Assembly: GCA_003577165.1 (NCBI GenBank)
Contig: QEUM01000003.1
Location: 62,001-126,000, forward strand
DNA from: Armatimonadota bacterium
GTDB taxonomy: Bacteria; Armatimonadota; Fimbriimonadia; Fimbriimonadales; ATM1
DNA: 64,000 bases
Reading direction: 5' to 3'
Numbering within the stretch: the stretch's first letter is position 1; every line of letters begins with the position of its first letter. The translations under genes and the position numbers were made by a program. This document shows positions 24,736 to 33,374 of this stretch, piece after piece. The notes under the pieces are model-generated. The model made no database searches. It saw only the letters and a list, made by a program, of their open reading frames with translations, and was not told where the DNA came from.

Positions 24736-26529
24736 ATGCGCGAGGCGGTTGTCCGATTGCCCGACCCGGGCGGCCCACGGTGGAGGTCGTTCACCGACCC
24801 GCTTCGCCATCTCGTCGCGACGACGCTGGAGGACGTGCCGTCGGTGATCGCCGAAGCCGAGAACGAGGCGCAGGCGGGCCGGATCTGCGTCGGGTACGTC
24901 GCCTTCGAGGCCGCCCCCGCCTTCGATCCGAGGTTCCCGGGAAGGCCACACGACCCGGCCTTCCCGCTCGCCGAGTTCCTCGTGTTCGACCGCTTCCACG
25001 ACTCGGATTCCCTCCCCCGCAGGTTCTCAGGGGCCGCGCCGACGCTCGGGTGGCGCCCCGAACTCGCGCAGGAGGCGTACGAATCGTCGGTCCGGCGCAT
25101 CCGGCGCTACATCGAAGCGGGAGACACGTACCAGGTCAACTTCACCTACAGGCTCACATGCCCAGACGAAGCCGACGCTCGGGCGCTCTTCCGAGCCATG
25201 TCCGCGTGCAGGCACACTCTGCACTCCGCGTTTCTCGATACGGAAACCGTCTGCATCTGCTCCGCGTCCCCGGAACTGTATTTCGAACTCGAAGAAGATA
25301 TGGTGCGTTCGCGGCCGATGAAGGGCACGTCGCCCAGGGGGAGGTTTTCCGCCGAAGACGAAGTGATCGCGGACTCGCTGCGAGCCTGTCCGAAAGACAG
25401 GGCTGAGAACCTGATGATCGTGGACATGGTGCGCAGCGACCTCGGACGCATCGCGGTCCCCGGTTCGGTCCATGTGGATTCACTGTTCGAGATCGAGCGG
25501 TATTCGACCGTCCATCAGATGACCTCGACAGTGTCGGCGCGAACGAACGCGACGCTGCTGGACATCTTCAGGGCTACCTTCCCCCCCGCCTCCGTCACTG
25601 GCGCGCCGAAGCGAAGAACTCTGGAGATCATTCGCGAACTGGAAGCCTCGCCGCGCGGCGTCTACACGGGCTGCGTCGGAACGGTCGGCCCGGGTCGGCG
25701 AGCCGCGTTCAACGTCGCGATTCGCACAGCCGCATTTGCCCGAAGCGATCGGGAATGGTTCTACGGCGTCGGAAGCGGAATCGTATGGGACTCCGATCCT
25801 GGGCGCGAATTCCGCGAGTGCGCCCAAAAATCGGCGATTCTCGAGCCACCGAAGGAGTTCGACCTCATCGAGACGATCCTCTGGACGCAGGAGGACGGCT
25901 ATTGCCGACTGCGCCGACATCTCGACCGCGTGGCTGCGTCGGCTCGGTACTTCGGATTTGCGGAGATGAAGGCGGACCCGGTCGCTGTCCTCGACGCCGC
26001 AGTGCGCAATCTCCAATCCAACCCGCTCGCGGTCCGACTTCGGATGAGGGAAGACGGCGCGCTGTTCGCTGAGGCACGGCCTGTCGAGCCTTGGCCGGCG
26101 GGCCGTCCGACAATCGTCGCCGTCTCCGACGAACGCGTGGATTCATCGGATCGAATGCTCTATCACAAGACCACACTGCGTGAGGCGCTCGAACGAGCAA
26201 AGCGCGCGAATCCGGATTGCGATGAAGTCCTGTTCCTAAACAAGGACGGATTTGTCACTCAAGGCGCGATCAGCAACATCGCGGTGGACATTGATGGCCG
26301 CCTGGTCACCCCCCCCGTGACTCACGGCCTCCTGCCGGGCGTTCTGCGACAAGAGATGATCGAGCGCGGACAGATGGTCGAAGGCGCCGTTCGCTTGGAC
26401 GATCTCATCGCCGCCGGCGAGTTCTACGTCCTCAACTCGGTCCGAGGCATGGCGAAAGCGACGCTTCGACTCACGCCGATGACGGAACCCGTACTTGACG
26501 ACAGCGCAACGGGTGCGACGCTCCGATGA
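24736..26529 (+). CDS. pabB: Fused aminodeoxychorismate synthase component I and aminodeoxychorismate lyase
   Basis: 597 residues. The first part (1 to about 370) is a chorismate-binding enzyme: TYQVNFTYRLTCP, MKGTSPRG, KDRAENLMIVDMVRSDLGR and PPASVTGAPKRRTLEII match PabB. The second part is a PLP class IV enzyme (PabC): the Schiff-base lysine K478 sits in LYHKTTLREAL, then DEVLFLNKDGFVTQGAISN and THGLLPGVLRQEM. Together they would turn chorismate into 4-aminobenzoate for folate, with ammonia from a PabA subunit encoded elsewhere. It is read against the surrounding pilus genes, and ends facing pilC. A ribosome site is poor (AGGA directly before ATG). Confidence 0.93.
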   Translation: MREAVVRLPDPGGPRWRSFTDPLRHLVATTLEDVPSVIAEAENEAQAGRICVGYVAFEAAPAFDPRFPGRPHDPAFPLAEFLVFDRFHDSDSLPRRFSGAAPTLGWRPELAQEAYESSVRRIRRYIEAGDTYQVNFTYRLTCPDEADARALFRAMSACRHTLHSAFLDTETVCICSASPELYFELEEDMVRSRPMKGTSPRGRFSAEDEVIADSLRACPKDRAENLMIVDMVRSDLGRIAVPGSVHVDSLFEIERYSTVHQMTSTVSARTNATLLDIFRATFPPASVTGAPKRRTLEIIRELEASPRGVYTGCVGTVGPGRRAAFNVAIRTAAFARSDREWFYGVGSGIVWDSDPGREFRECAQKSAILEPPKEFDLIETILWTQEDGYCRLRRHLDRVAASARYFGFAEMKADPVAVLDAAVRNLQSNPLAVRLRMREDGALFAEARPVEPWPAGRPTIVAVSDERVDSSDRMLYHKTTLREALERAKRANPDCDEVLFLNKDGFVTQGAISNIAVDIDGRLVTPPVTHGLLPGVLRQEMIERGQMVEGAVRLDDLIAAGEFYVLNSVRGMAKATLRLTPMTEPVLDDSATGATLR

Positions 26530-26559
26530 CGCGTTCGCGCGTGCTGGGAATGCCAACAT

Positions 26560-26599
26560 AAGTGGTCATGCCCGCCTTCGCAGGCGGGCATGACCACTT
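26560..26599. terminator. 18-bp inverted repeat between pabBC and pilC; bidirectional terminator or REP-like element
   Basis: The arms 26560-26577 and 26582-26599 are perfect complements (starting AAGTGGTCATGCCCGCC) around a 4-base loop. It lies between two genes that end towards each other, 30 bases past the pabBC stop and 20 bases past the pilC stop, so it can act on both transcripts. The core GTCATGCCCGCC resembles palindromic units scattered through other genomes. Confidence 0.75.
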
Positions 26600-26619
26600 G
26601 GAACCGGCGAAGCCGGTCG

Positions 26620-27855
26620 TCAGACGTTTTGAAGTGCGTCGCCCTGCTGCAGCTGCTCGATGACTTTCAGCATCGGCCCGAGCACTGCGATCGCGATGAA
26701 GCCGACGATCACGCCCAGCGCCACGATGAGAACCGGCTCAAGCGCCGACGTTAGGCTGGCGAGAGTCGCTTCGATTTCGCCTTCGTAGAAGTCTGCGATC
26801 TTCTGAAGCATGTAGTCGAGCGATCCCGATTCTTCGCCGACCGAGATCATGTGCGTGACCATCGGCGGGAATTGTCGGCTCTTCTCGAGAGGATCGGCGA
26901 TTCGGTCGCCTTCTCGGATTCGCGCGCGGGATTCGAGCACCGCGTCGGCGATGATGTGGTTGCCAACCGTTCCTGCAACCGTTTCCATGGCCTGCAGGAT
27001 GGGCACGCCCGAAGTGAGAAGGGTGCCGAGCGTTCGGCTAAACCGAGCCAGGCAGATCTTGTGGTGCAGCTTTCCGAAGACCGGAATCTTGAGCTTGATC
27101 CTGTCCACGACTCTGCGGCCGAACTGCGTGCTCACAAACGCCTTCCAAACAAGCAGGAAGAGCACGAGCCCGATGAGAATCGCCCACCACCTCTGCGTAA
27201 TGAAGTTCGAAGTGTCGATGAGAATCTTCGTGGCGGTCGGGAAGTCCTCGTACTTCATTCCCAAGTCCCTAAACAACTTGATGAACTCGGGGACGACGAA
27301 CACCACCAGGGCGATGACGATCGCGAGCGCGAAGATGATGACGAGCACCGGGTACGTGACGGCGGACTTGATCTTGCGTCGAAGTTCGACGTCCTTCTCC
27401 AAGAAGTGACTCAGCCTCTGGAGCGACTCTTCCAACACGCCGCCCACTTCGCCCGCTCGGACCAATCCGATGAACAGGTTGCTGAACGTGCGAGGGTGGC
27501 GCTGCATCGCGCGGCTCAGCGATTCGCCGCCTTCGACTCTCTCACCGATGTCGGCGATGATCCGGCGAAGTTTCGCGTCGCTCGTCTGCTGGCCGAGCAC
27601 GTCCAGGCATCGAACGAGCGATACGCCCGCGTCCACCATGGTCGAGAACTGTCGGCAGAACAGCGAGAGGTTCGTGAGTTTGACTTTGCCCGTGGACCGC
27701 GCGCGGGTTCGCCGCGTGCGGAGCATCTCGACCTCGAGGATCGAGAAGCCCTGCTCCTCAAACCGTTTGCGGAGCAGTTCCTCGCTGTCAGCCTCGGCCG
27801 TGCCCTTCTGGATGGCACCAGAAGCGTCGCGGAAGGTGTAACTGAACACTGGCAT
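26620..27855 (-). CDS. pilC: PilC, type IV pilus inner-membrane platform protein
   Basis: 411 residues. The start MPVFSYTFRDASGAIQKG is the usual GspF/PilC opening. Two GspF domains follow: about 70-195 (FCRQFSTMVDAGVSLVRCLD, VRAGEVGGVLEESL) and 275-397 (FSRTLGTLLTSGVPILQAME, ISVGEESGSLDYMLQKIADF). Three membrane segments are seen (about 170-190, 222-240, 375-400). PilC is the polytopic base on which PilB and PilT act. It follows pilT by 15 bases and is the last gene of the pilB-T-C unit. Confidence 0.95.
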   Translation of the reverse strand: MPVFSYTFRDASGAIQKGTAEADSEELLRKRFEEQGFSILEVEMLRTRRTRARSTGKVKLTNLSLFCRQFSTMVDAGVSLVRCLDVLGQQTSDAKLRRIIADIGERVEGGESLSRAMQRHPRTFSNLFIGLVRAGEVGGVLEESLQRLSHFLEKDVELRRKIKSAVTYPVLVIIFALAIVIALVVFVVPEFIKLFRDLGMKYEDFPTATKILIDTSNFITQRWWAILIGLVLFLLVWKAFVSTQFGRRVVDRIKLKIPVFGKLHHKICLARFSRTLGTLLTSGVPILQAMETVAGTVGNHIIADAVLESRARIREGDRIADPLEKSRQFPPMVTHMISVGEESGSLDYMLQKIADFYEGEIEATLASLTSALEPVLIVALGVIVGFIAIAVLGPMLKVIEQLQQGDALQNV

Positions 27856-27870
27856 CTTCGTTTCTCCTTG

Positions 27871-29082
27871 TTAGGGCCCAGGGCCGCCCATGCCGCCCGG
27901 GCCGCCGGTGCTGCCTGCGCCTGCGGGCGTATTGATCATCTTCTTCAACTCTTCGACGTTGATAGCGCGGCTGAGCGCGTCCTCGAAGGTGATGAACCCC
28001 TTCATGTACAGGTCACGAAGGTTCTGGTCCATGCTCTGCATGCCGATGCTGCCAGACGTCTGAATCATAGACGGAATCTGGTGAGTTTTGTTCTCCCGGA
28101 TGAGGTTCCGGATGGCCGGCGTGGCGATCATAACCTCGACGGCGGGAATACGCCCAGGCGACCCGGCCCTTCTGAGCAGCTGCTGGGAGATGACCGCCTG
28201 AAGGTTGTTCGCCAACTGAATTCGGATCTGGTCCTGCTGACCCGGCGGGAACACGTCAATGATACGGTCGATGGACTCTGCCGCATTGTTGGTGTGAAGC
28301 GTGGCGAACACCAAGTGGCCCGTTTCAGCGGCCGTGATGGCGAGCGCGATCGTCTCCGTGTCACGCATCTCGCCCACGAGGATGACGTCCGGGTCTTCTC
28401 GGAGGCTGGCGCGGAGCGCGTTCGCGAAGGACTTCGTGTCGTGACCCAACTCGCGCTGGTTGATGATGGAGAGATTGTGAGTGTGGAGATACTCGATCGG
28501 GTCTTCGATCGTGATGATGTGCTCTGACCGGGTGCGGTTGATCTGGTTGATCATCGCCGCCAGCGACGTAGATTTGCCGTGGCCCGTCGGACCAGTAACG
28601 ATCACGAGTCCACGCGGTTTCTTCGTCAGTTCTTCGAGCACCGGCGGCAAGTTCAACTCGCGCACCGTCGGGATACGGTTCGGGATCAGTCGGAACGCTC
28701 CAGCGATCGCTCCTCGGTCACGGTACATGTTCACGCGGAAGCGAGCCTTTCGCGGAAGCGCGTACGAGAAGTCGAGTTCCAACGTCGTCTCGAATCGCTC
28801 GATCTGCTCGTCGGTGATGATGGCGTACATCAGCCGCGAAGTGTCATTCGGACCGAGTTTTTCGTAATTCAGTCGGATCAGTCGTCCGTCCACTCGGATC
28901 GTCGGCTCGCAATCGGTGCAGATGTGCAAGTCCGAAGCGTTCTTCTCGACGACGATGTTCAGAAGTTCGTCGACGTGGAGGGAGTCGACGCGCTTCGGCC
29001 CGGTACCCTCGTCCCCTTCGACGACCTGCTCGATGTAGGTACCCGGTAACTCAAAATCCAGTTCTTCGATAACTCCGCTCAT
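27871..29082 (-). CDS. pilT: PilT, pilus retraction ATPase
   Basis: 403 residues. Walker A GPTGHGKS (164-171), Asp box ITIEDPIEYLH, Walker B VILVGEMRD and the His box TGHLVFATLHTN are present. The PilT hallmark AIRNLIRE is also present (in TPAIRNLIRENKTHQ). PilT is the hexameric ATPase that pulls the pilus back. About 30 extra N-terminal residues precede the usual HVDELLNIVVE opening, and the last 20 residues are a Gly-rich tail (GGPGGMGGPG), which PilT normally lacks. Confidence 0.96.
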   Translation of the reverse strand: MSGVIEELDFELPGTYIEQVVEGDEGTGPKRVDSLHVDELLNIVVEKNASDLHICTDCEPTIRVDGRLIRLNYEKLGPNDTSRLMYAIITDEQIERFETTLELDFSYALPRKARFRVNMYRDRGAIAGAFRLIPNRIPTVRELNLPPVLEELTKKPRGLVIVTGPTGHGKSTSLAAMINQINRTRSEHIITIEDPIEYLHTHNLSIINQRELGHDTKSFANALRASLREDPDVILVGEMRDTETIALAITAAETGHLVFATLHTNNAAESIDRIIDVFPPGQQDQIRIQLANNLQAVISQQLLRRAGSPGRIPAVEVMIATPAIRNLIRENKTHQIPSMIQTSGSIGMQSMDQNLRDLYMKGFITFEDALSRAINVEELKKMINTPAGAGSTGGPGGMGGPGP

Positions 29083-29138
29083 TTCACTCCAATTGGTCTT
29101 TTTGATAGTGGGTCGTTTCCGGCAGAACCCTCAGGGGA

Positions 29139-30899
29139 TCAGAAGCCGGCCGTGAAGACTCGCCTCATCACCTCTTCCGGAGTGGTCGTTCCGTTGAGGA
29201 TCTTCAGCAGGCCGTCCTCGCGCAACTCGTGCATTCCGTTCGCTTTCGCCGCTTCTTTGACGTCTGCGAGCGGCGCACGCCGCACGATGAGTTCGGCAAT
29301 CTCCGCGTTCATTCGCATCAATTCGTAAATGCCCGTTCGACCGCGATAGCCGGTGAATCGGCAGTGATCGCAGCCGCGGCCACGGTACAAAGTGACGACC
29401 GCTTCAGGGTCTTCCACCTTGAAGCCGAACCTGCGCAGTTCTCGCTGATGGACTTCGTAAGGTTCTTTGCACTCGTTGCAGTTTCGCCTTGCGAGTCGTT
29501 GCGCGAGAACGCCGATCACGGTCGCGGAAATCAAGTACGGCTCCACGCCCATGTCCGTCATACGGACCACGGCGGACGGCGAGTCGTTCGTGTGGAGCGT
29601 CGACAACACCAAGTGTCCCGTCAGCGACGCCTCGATGGCGATCTCGGCGGTTTCCAGGTCGCGCATTTCGCCGACCATGATGATGTCCGGGTCCTGCCTC
29701 AAGAAGTGCCTCAGCGCGTTTGCAAATCCGAGACCGGCTTTTCGGTTGACCTGCACCTGCGCGATTCCCGACAGCTGGTATTCGATCGGGTCTTCGATCG
29801 TGATGATGTTTGACTCGATAGAATTCAGCTTGTTCAGGATCGAATACTGCGTCGTCGTCTTTCCTGCGCCCGTCGGTCCCGTGGACAGGAACATTCCGTT
29901 CGGCTGGATGACGAGTTCCTCGACTTGCGCCTGCAGCTCCTCGGTGAAGCCCAGTTTGTCGAGACCAATGAGAACGCTCGTCTTGTCGAGGATTCTCATG
30001 ACGACTTTTTCACCCCATGGCGTCGGGATGGACGAAACGCGAAGGTCGTAATCTTTGCCGGAGTGCCGAATCTCGATTCTTCCGTCCTGCGGAAGTCTGC
30101 GCTCGGCGATGTTCATCTCCGCCATGATCTTGTAGCGGCTGATGAGCGGCGCTTGGAGATTCTTCGGAACCGTCATCGCCTCGTGGAGCACGCCGTCAAT
30201 TCGGTACCGGACTCGCACGCCTCTCTGCTGCGGCTCAATGTGGATGTCCGACGCTCGGTCCACGATGGCTTGCTGAACGAGCGCGTTCGCAAGTCGAATG
30301 ATCGGCGCCTGCTCTGCGACCTGCGCCGCGACCTCTTCGTCCTCTTCGACCGCGATGTTGCGGCTCGCGCCCGCTTCTGCGATCGCTTGGCTGATGTCGC
30401 CGCGCATGCTGATCACAGCGGAGGGAGATCCAGCAGCCGGACCGGCGCCATTCCCCGATGTCTGACCGCCGTAGTACTTCTGAATAGCGTCCTCGATCGC
30501 TCCTCGGACCGCGAGCACCGGCACGGCCCGACAGCCCGATGCCAACTGAATGTCGTCGAGCGCGACGATGTTGTTCGGGTTGGAGGTCGCCACGAACAGG
30601 GTGGCTCCTTCCTTCTTCACCGGAATCACCGTGTGATTCCGGGCAATTCGTTCGGGAACAACGTTGAGCGCGCTGGATTCGACGTTGATCCTGTCAAGGT
30701 CCACGAATCCGAGGCCTTGCTCTTGGGCTATGCCCTCGGTCACCTCGCGCTCGCCGACGAAGCCCAGGTCCACCAGAACCCTGCCTATGTCGGACGTCTT
30801 GGTTTGCTGCTGTACCTTGAGCGCCTCGTCTCTCTGCTCAGGTCTCAGGTAACCGCGTTCGATGAGGTACTCAACCAACGGCTTACGGGATATCGCCAT
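29139..30899 (-). CDS. pilB: PilB, pilus extension ATPase
   Basis: 586 residues. The N-terminal T2SSE_N/MshEN-type domain has two related helical units (about 8-30, LVEYLIERGYLRPEQRDEAL, and 37-61, GRVLVDLGFVGEREVTEG), a fold that in some homologues binds c-di-GMP. A Gly/Ala/Ser-rich linker (about 146-162) precedes the motor. Walker A is GPTGAGKT (341-348), Walker B IIMVGEMRD, His box HLVLSTLHTN. The zinc tetracysteine is C474NEC477 and C510DHC513. It drives pilus assembly. The start is ATG 30899; AGGAG is present 12 bases upstream, a loose spacing. It is first of the pilB-T-C unit. Confidence 0.95.
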   Translation of the reverse strand: MAISRKPLVEYLIERGYLRPEQRDEALKVQQQTKTSDIGRVLVDLGFVGEREVTEGIAQEQGLGFVDLDRINVESSALNVVPERIARNHTVIPVKKEGATLFVATSNPNNIVALDDIQLASGCRAVPVLAVRGAIEDAIQKYYGGQTSGNGAGPAAGSPSAVISMRGDISQAIAEAGASRNIAVEEDEEVAAQVAEQAPIIRLANALVQQAIVDRASDIHIEPQQRGVRVRYRIDGVLHEAMTVPKNLQAPLISRYKIMAEMNIAERRLPQDGRIEIRHSGKDYDLRVSSIPTPWGEKVVMRILDKTSVLIGLDKLGFTEELQAQVEELVIQPNGMFLSTGPTGAGKTTTQYSILNKLNSIESNIITIEDPIEYQLSGIAQVQVNRKAGLGFANALRHFLRQDPDIIMVGEMRDLETAEIAIEASLTGHLVLSTLHTNDSPSAVVRMTDMGVEPYLISATVIGVLAQRLARRNCNECKEPYEVHQRELRRFGFKVEDPEAVVTLYRGRGCDHCRFTGYRGRTGIYELMRMNAEIAELIVRRAPLADVKEAAKANGMHELREDGLLKILNGTTTPEEVMRRVFTAGF

Positions 30900-31100
30900 C
30901 TCTACCGACCACTCCTAAGGAAGCCCGAGGCCCTCTCCTGCACTTACGGGCGAGTTAGCATACCCCCCGAAAGTGCTGGGCCTTCGACGGCTCATCGCTT
31001 GGACGCTCGACGGCGTGCGGAAAGTTCGCCCACCTGTATGGGCTCCCCGCAGTTGAATTGAGTCCTCGCCATCGTGAGGAGTCGGTTTCCGGGCGACCGC

Positions 31101-32510
31101 TTAGCCTCCGCCTCCGCCGCCCTTCTTCTCTCCAGGCTTGGGCGGCGGGCTTCCGCCTCCAATGTCCTCCTCGGAGACCTTCATCACGCCGCTGATCCGC
31201 GTGCCGGTGAGCCGCTCGTTACCCTCGACCGTCGAGACGGTGATGGTCTCGGCTACCAGGTCGTCGCCCGCGCTGTTCGTCATCCGGACTCCCTGCCCGT
31301 CCCCTTCGCTGAAGAGGGTGAGCAGATCGGCCTCCTCCTCGTAGACGGCTCGGTGAGCCGTGATCTCTCTCCAAGTGCCCGCCTTCAATTCCTGCCGAGC
31401 CTTCGGGCTGCCGGTCACGATTGCCTTACGGGACCCCTTTCGGTAGAAGTACTCGATCTTCGAGCAGGTGACCATGACCGGGTAGTAGCGGAGGTTCTTC
31501 GCGCTTCGCACCTCCTCGTCGGACTGCTTCTGGGCCTCCTTGGCTGGATCAACCGCGCCTTCGCCCTGTTTTAGGGCTGCGGGCAGTTCCGGTTGGGCAG
31601 GCGGCAGTTCGGCCGGCGTGACCTTGCCTTGATCCTTCTCCGGCTTGATGAGCAGTCGAACCGCGCCTGTCGCGATCGCGCGCTTCTCCTTGTTATAAAT
31701 CGTCACCTTCGGCGCTTGGAAGACCGCGTCGGGACCGTGGTACTCCACGTCCCCTTCCGCAACGATGATGTCGGTGTCCATCTCGCGCGTGATCTTGGTG
31801 GCGCGAACGAGAAACTCCTTCCCCGCCATCTCCGCGTCGTAGTAGATCGTCCGATCCGGATTGCTGAGGATCTCCAATTTGTCGCCGCGGATCGTGACGT
31901 CCGTCTTCCCTGTCGCCGAGCCCTGCACCGGAACCTCAAGCGGACCCGACCACTCGACGTCCTCCGCTTCCAGGCGCTTGTCCCGATAGGTGAAGAACAC
32001 GTTTGCCGCGCGAAATGTGCCGCCGCCATAGGTTCCCGTGACACCGCTGGCAGCGCGGACCTCCTCTCGGTTGCGATCGATCGTCAGCCTCGGGGCTTGA
32101 ATAGAAACCTTGTCATCCCAGACCTTAGGAGCGCCCGCAACTTCGAACACTCCCGTCGAACTCTCATAGGTCGCGAGTCCGGCCGTGAAGGACGCGCGCT
32201 GCTCGCCCTTGTCATACACCTTTCCATCGCGCAACAGAGCAAGGCGCAAGAACTGCTGGTCCTTCCTCGCGTCGATTTGCGCCGCGTTAAACTGCACGAC
32301 GAGCCGCCCCTTGTCCCACACGGCAACGTCCACGTTCCGCATCATCGAGCCGATGCCTTGGCCCAGCGGGTTGGAGTACGCGCCTTCGAATCGCGCAAAC
32401 GGGTTGATGCGCGCGAGATTGCGAATCCCGAAGTAGAGCCCCAGCATGCCTGCGCCGACTCCCGCGACGATTCCGACGCGGCGAATGTTAGGGGATGAGA
32501 GTAACGTCAT
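31101..32510 (-). CDS. LptA/LptC-like (OstA domain) envelope protein
   Basis: 469 residues. One N-terminal membrane anchor (about 9-28, RRVGIVAGVGAGMLGLYFG) leads to repeated OstA-type beta-strands: ATYESSTGVFEVAGAPKVW, VSIQAPRLTIDRNREEVRA, ADVEWSGPLEV, IIVAEGDVEYHGPDAVF, KVTIYNKEKRAIATGAVRL and a late block with VTGSPKARQELKAG. This is the LptC/LptA architecture that carries lipopolysaccharide-type lipid across the periplasm in diderms, but fused and larger than either. The last residues are PPPKPGEKKGGGGGG. The start overlaps the end of the upstream lipoprotein gene by 23 bases in another frame. pilB lies 200 bases downstream. Confidence 0.65.
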   Translation of the reverse strand: MTLLSSPNIRRVGIVAGVGAGMLGLYFGIRNLARINPFARFEGAYSNPLGQGIGSMMRNVDVAVWDKGRLVVQFNAAQIDARKDQQFLRLALLRDGKVYDKGEQRASFTAGLATYESSTGVFEVAGAPKVWDDKVSIQAPRLTIDRNREEVRAASGVTGTYGGGTFRAANVFFTYRDKRLEAEDVEWSGPLEVPVQGSATGKTDVTIRGDKLEILSNPDRTIYYDAEMAGKEFLVRATKITREMDTDIIVAEGDVEYHGPDAVFQAPKVTIYNKEKRAIATGAVRLLIKPEKDQGKVTPAELPPAQPELPAALKQGEGAVDPAKEAQKQSDEEVRSAKNLRYYPVMVTCSKIEYFYRKGSRKAIVTGSPKARQELKAGTWREITAHRAVYEEEADLLTLFSEGDGQGVRMTNSAGDDLVAETITVSTVEGNERLTGTRISGVMKVSEEDIGGGSPPPKPGEKKGGGGGG

Positions 32511-33366
32511 TTCGAATCAGTTGGTCCGGACTTGTGAAACCGGTAATCGTGATCTCGAGGTCCTGAAACCCGCTCTTCTGGAAGAGGATCGTGTACGACC
32601 CGGGTACCGCCCAAAAACGATACCGTCCGTCTGAGCCCAGGTTCTGGAACCGTACAGGAGTGCCATTCTGCTTCAGCGTCACTTCGGTGCCAGTGGGGTC
32701 TCCACCCCCCGAAAGGGTGACAATTCCCCATAGGTTATACGGCGGCCCGGGAGGATTGGGATCGCTCACGGGCGCGATCAGAATCGGTGGCAGCGAAACC
32801 ACGCCGCCGATCGGGCTTTGGTTGACGAAGAACTCCGCCGGGATGTACCCCGACTTCATGACGCGGCCGACGATTCCAAAGAAGATGAATTCGCTCGCCG
32901 GGTCGTACGCGACATCGGTCAGCGTGAACGCACCCGATGCATTCGTCACGGCACGTCGTCCGCCAAAGGTGACCGTCGCTGAATCGACGGCTCCCAGCGT
33001 CGAAGCGTCGAGCACAGATCCTGTCACCGTAACCGTCTGCGGGCCAATCCAAAAATCTCCGAGGTCGGTGTCCGCCGTGACCGGAGGAAATGTGAATACA
33101 AAGGTCGGAAACACCGAGTGAAGCACGGTCATGGCAGAAGCGCCCGTGTCGACGTTCAAGACGAAAAGGCCGTCGCTTGCCCCCGTGGTCGTGCTCGCGT
33201 TCCCGATTTGCACGGTAGCCTGCGGGTTCGGGGGCCCGCCGGTGTTCACCGCGAGGACACGGCCTGTGACCTGAAAGCCTCCGCCCCCCCCGGCTCCACC
33301 GGGAGAGCAGCCGAGCGCGGCGATCGCAAGGATGCTCAAAAGAGTCAGGAGTTTCCGCATCGTCAT
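32488..33366 (-). CDS. Carboxypeptidase-regulatory-like lipoprotein
   Basis: About 292 residues. A lipoprotein signal ends LAIAALGC (Cys20), and the start is placed at ATG 33366 because AGGG is six bases before it; ATGs at 33372 and 33360 are possible. The Gly-rich stretch after the Cys is a flexible tether. Three beta-sandwich units like carboxypeptidase regulatory domains follow: FQVTGRVLAVNTGGPP, VTVTGSVLDASTLG and LWGIVTLSGGGDPTGTEVT, the last ending VPGSYTILFQKSGFQDLEI. These domains bind or pack surface proteins; no enzyme domain is seen. It lies 8 bases downstream of the 921-residue secreted protein and overlaps the LptA-like gene. Confidence 0.7.
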   Translation of the reverse strand: MTMRKLLTLLSILAIAALGCSPGGAGGGGGFQVTGRVLAVNTGGPPNPQATVQIGNASTTTGASDGLFVLNVDTGASAMTVLHSVFPTFVFTFPPVTADTDLGDFWIGPQTVTVTGSVLDASTLGAVDSATVTFGGRRAVTNASGAFTLTDVAYDPASEFIFFGIVGRVMKSGYIPAEFFVNQSPIGGVVSLPPILIAPVSDPNPPGPPYNLWGIVTLSGGGDPTGTEVTLKQNGTPVRFQNLGSDGRYRFWAVPGSYTILFQKSGFQDLEITITGFTSPDQLIRNDVTLIP

Positions 33367-33374
33367 CTTCATCC

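Noticed and set aside
26851-28527. 558-residue plus-strand frame opposite pilC and pilT
   Set aside because: It lies wholly against two well-supported genes, is rich in Arg, Asp and Glu as expected from the complement of GC-rich codons, and has no family motif.
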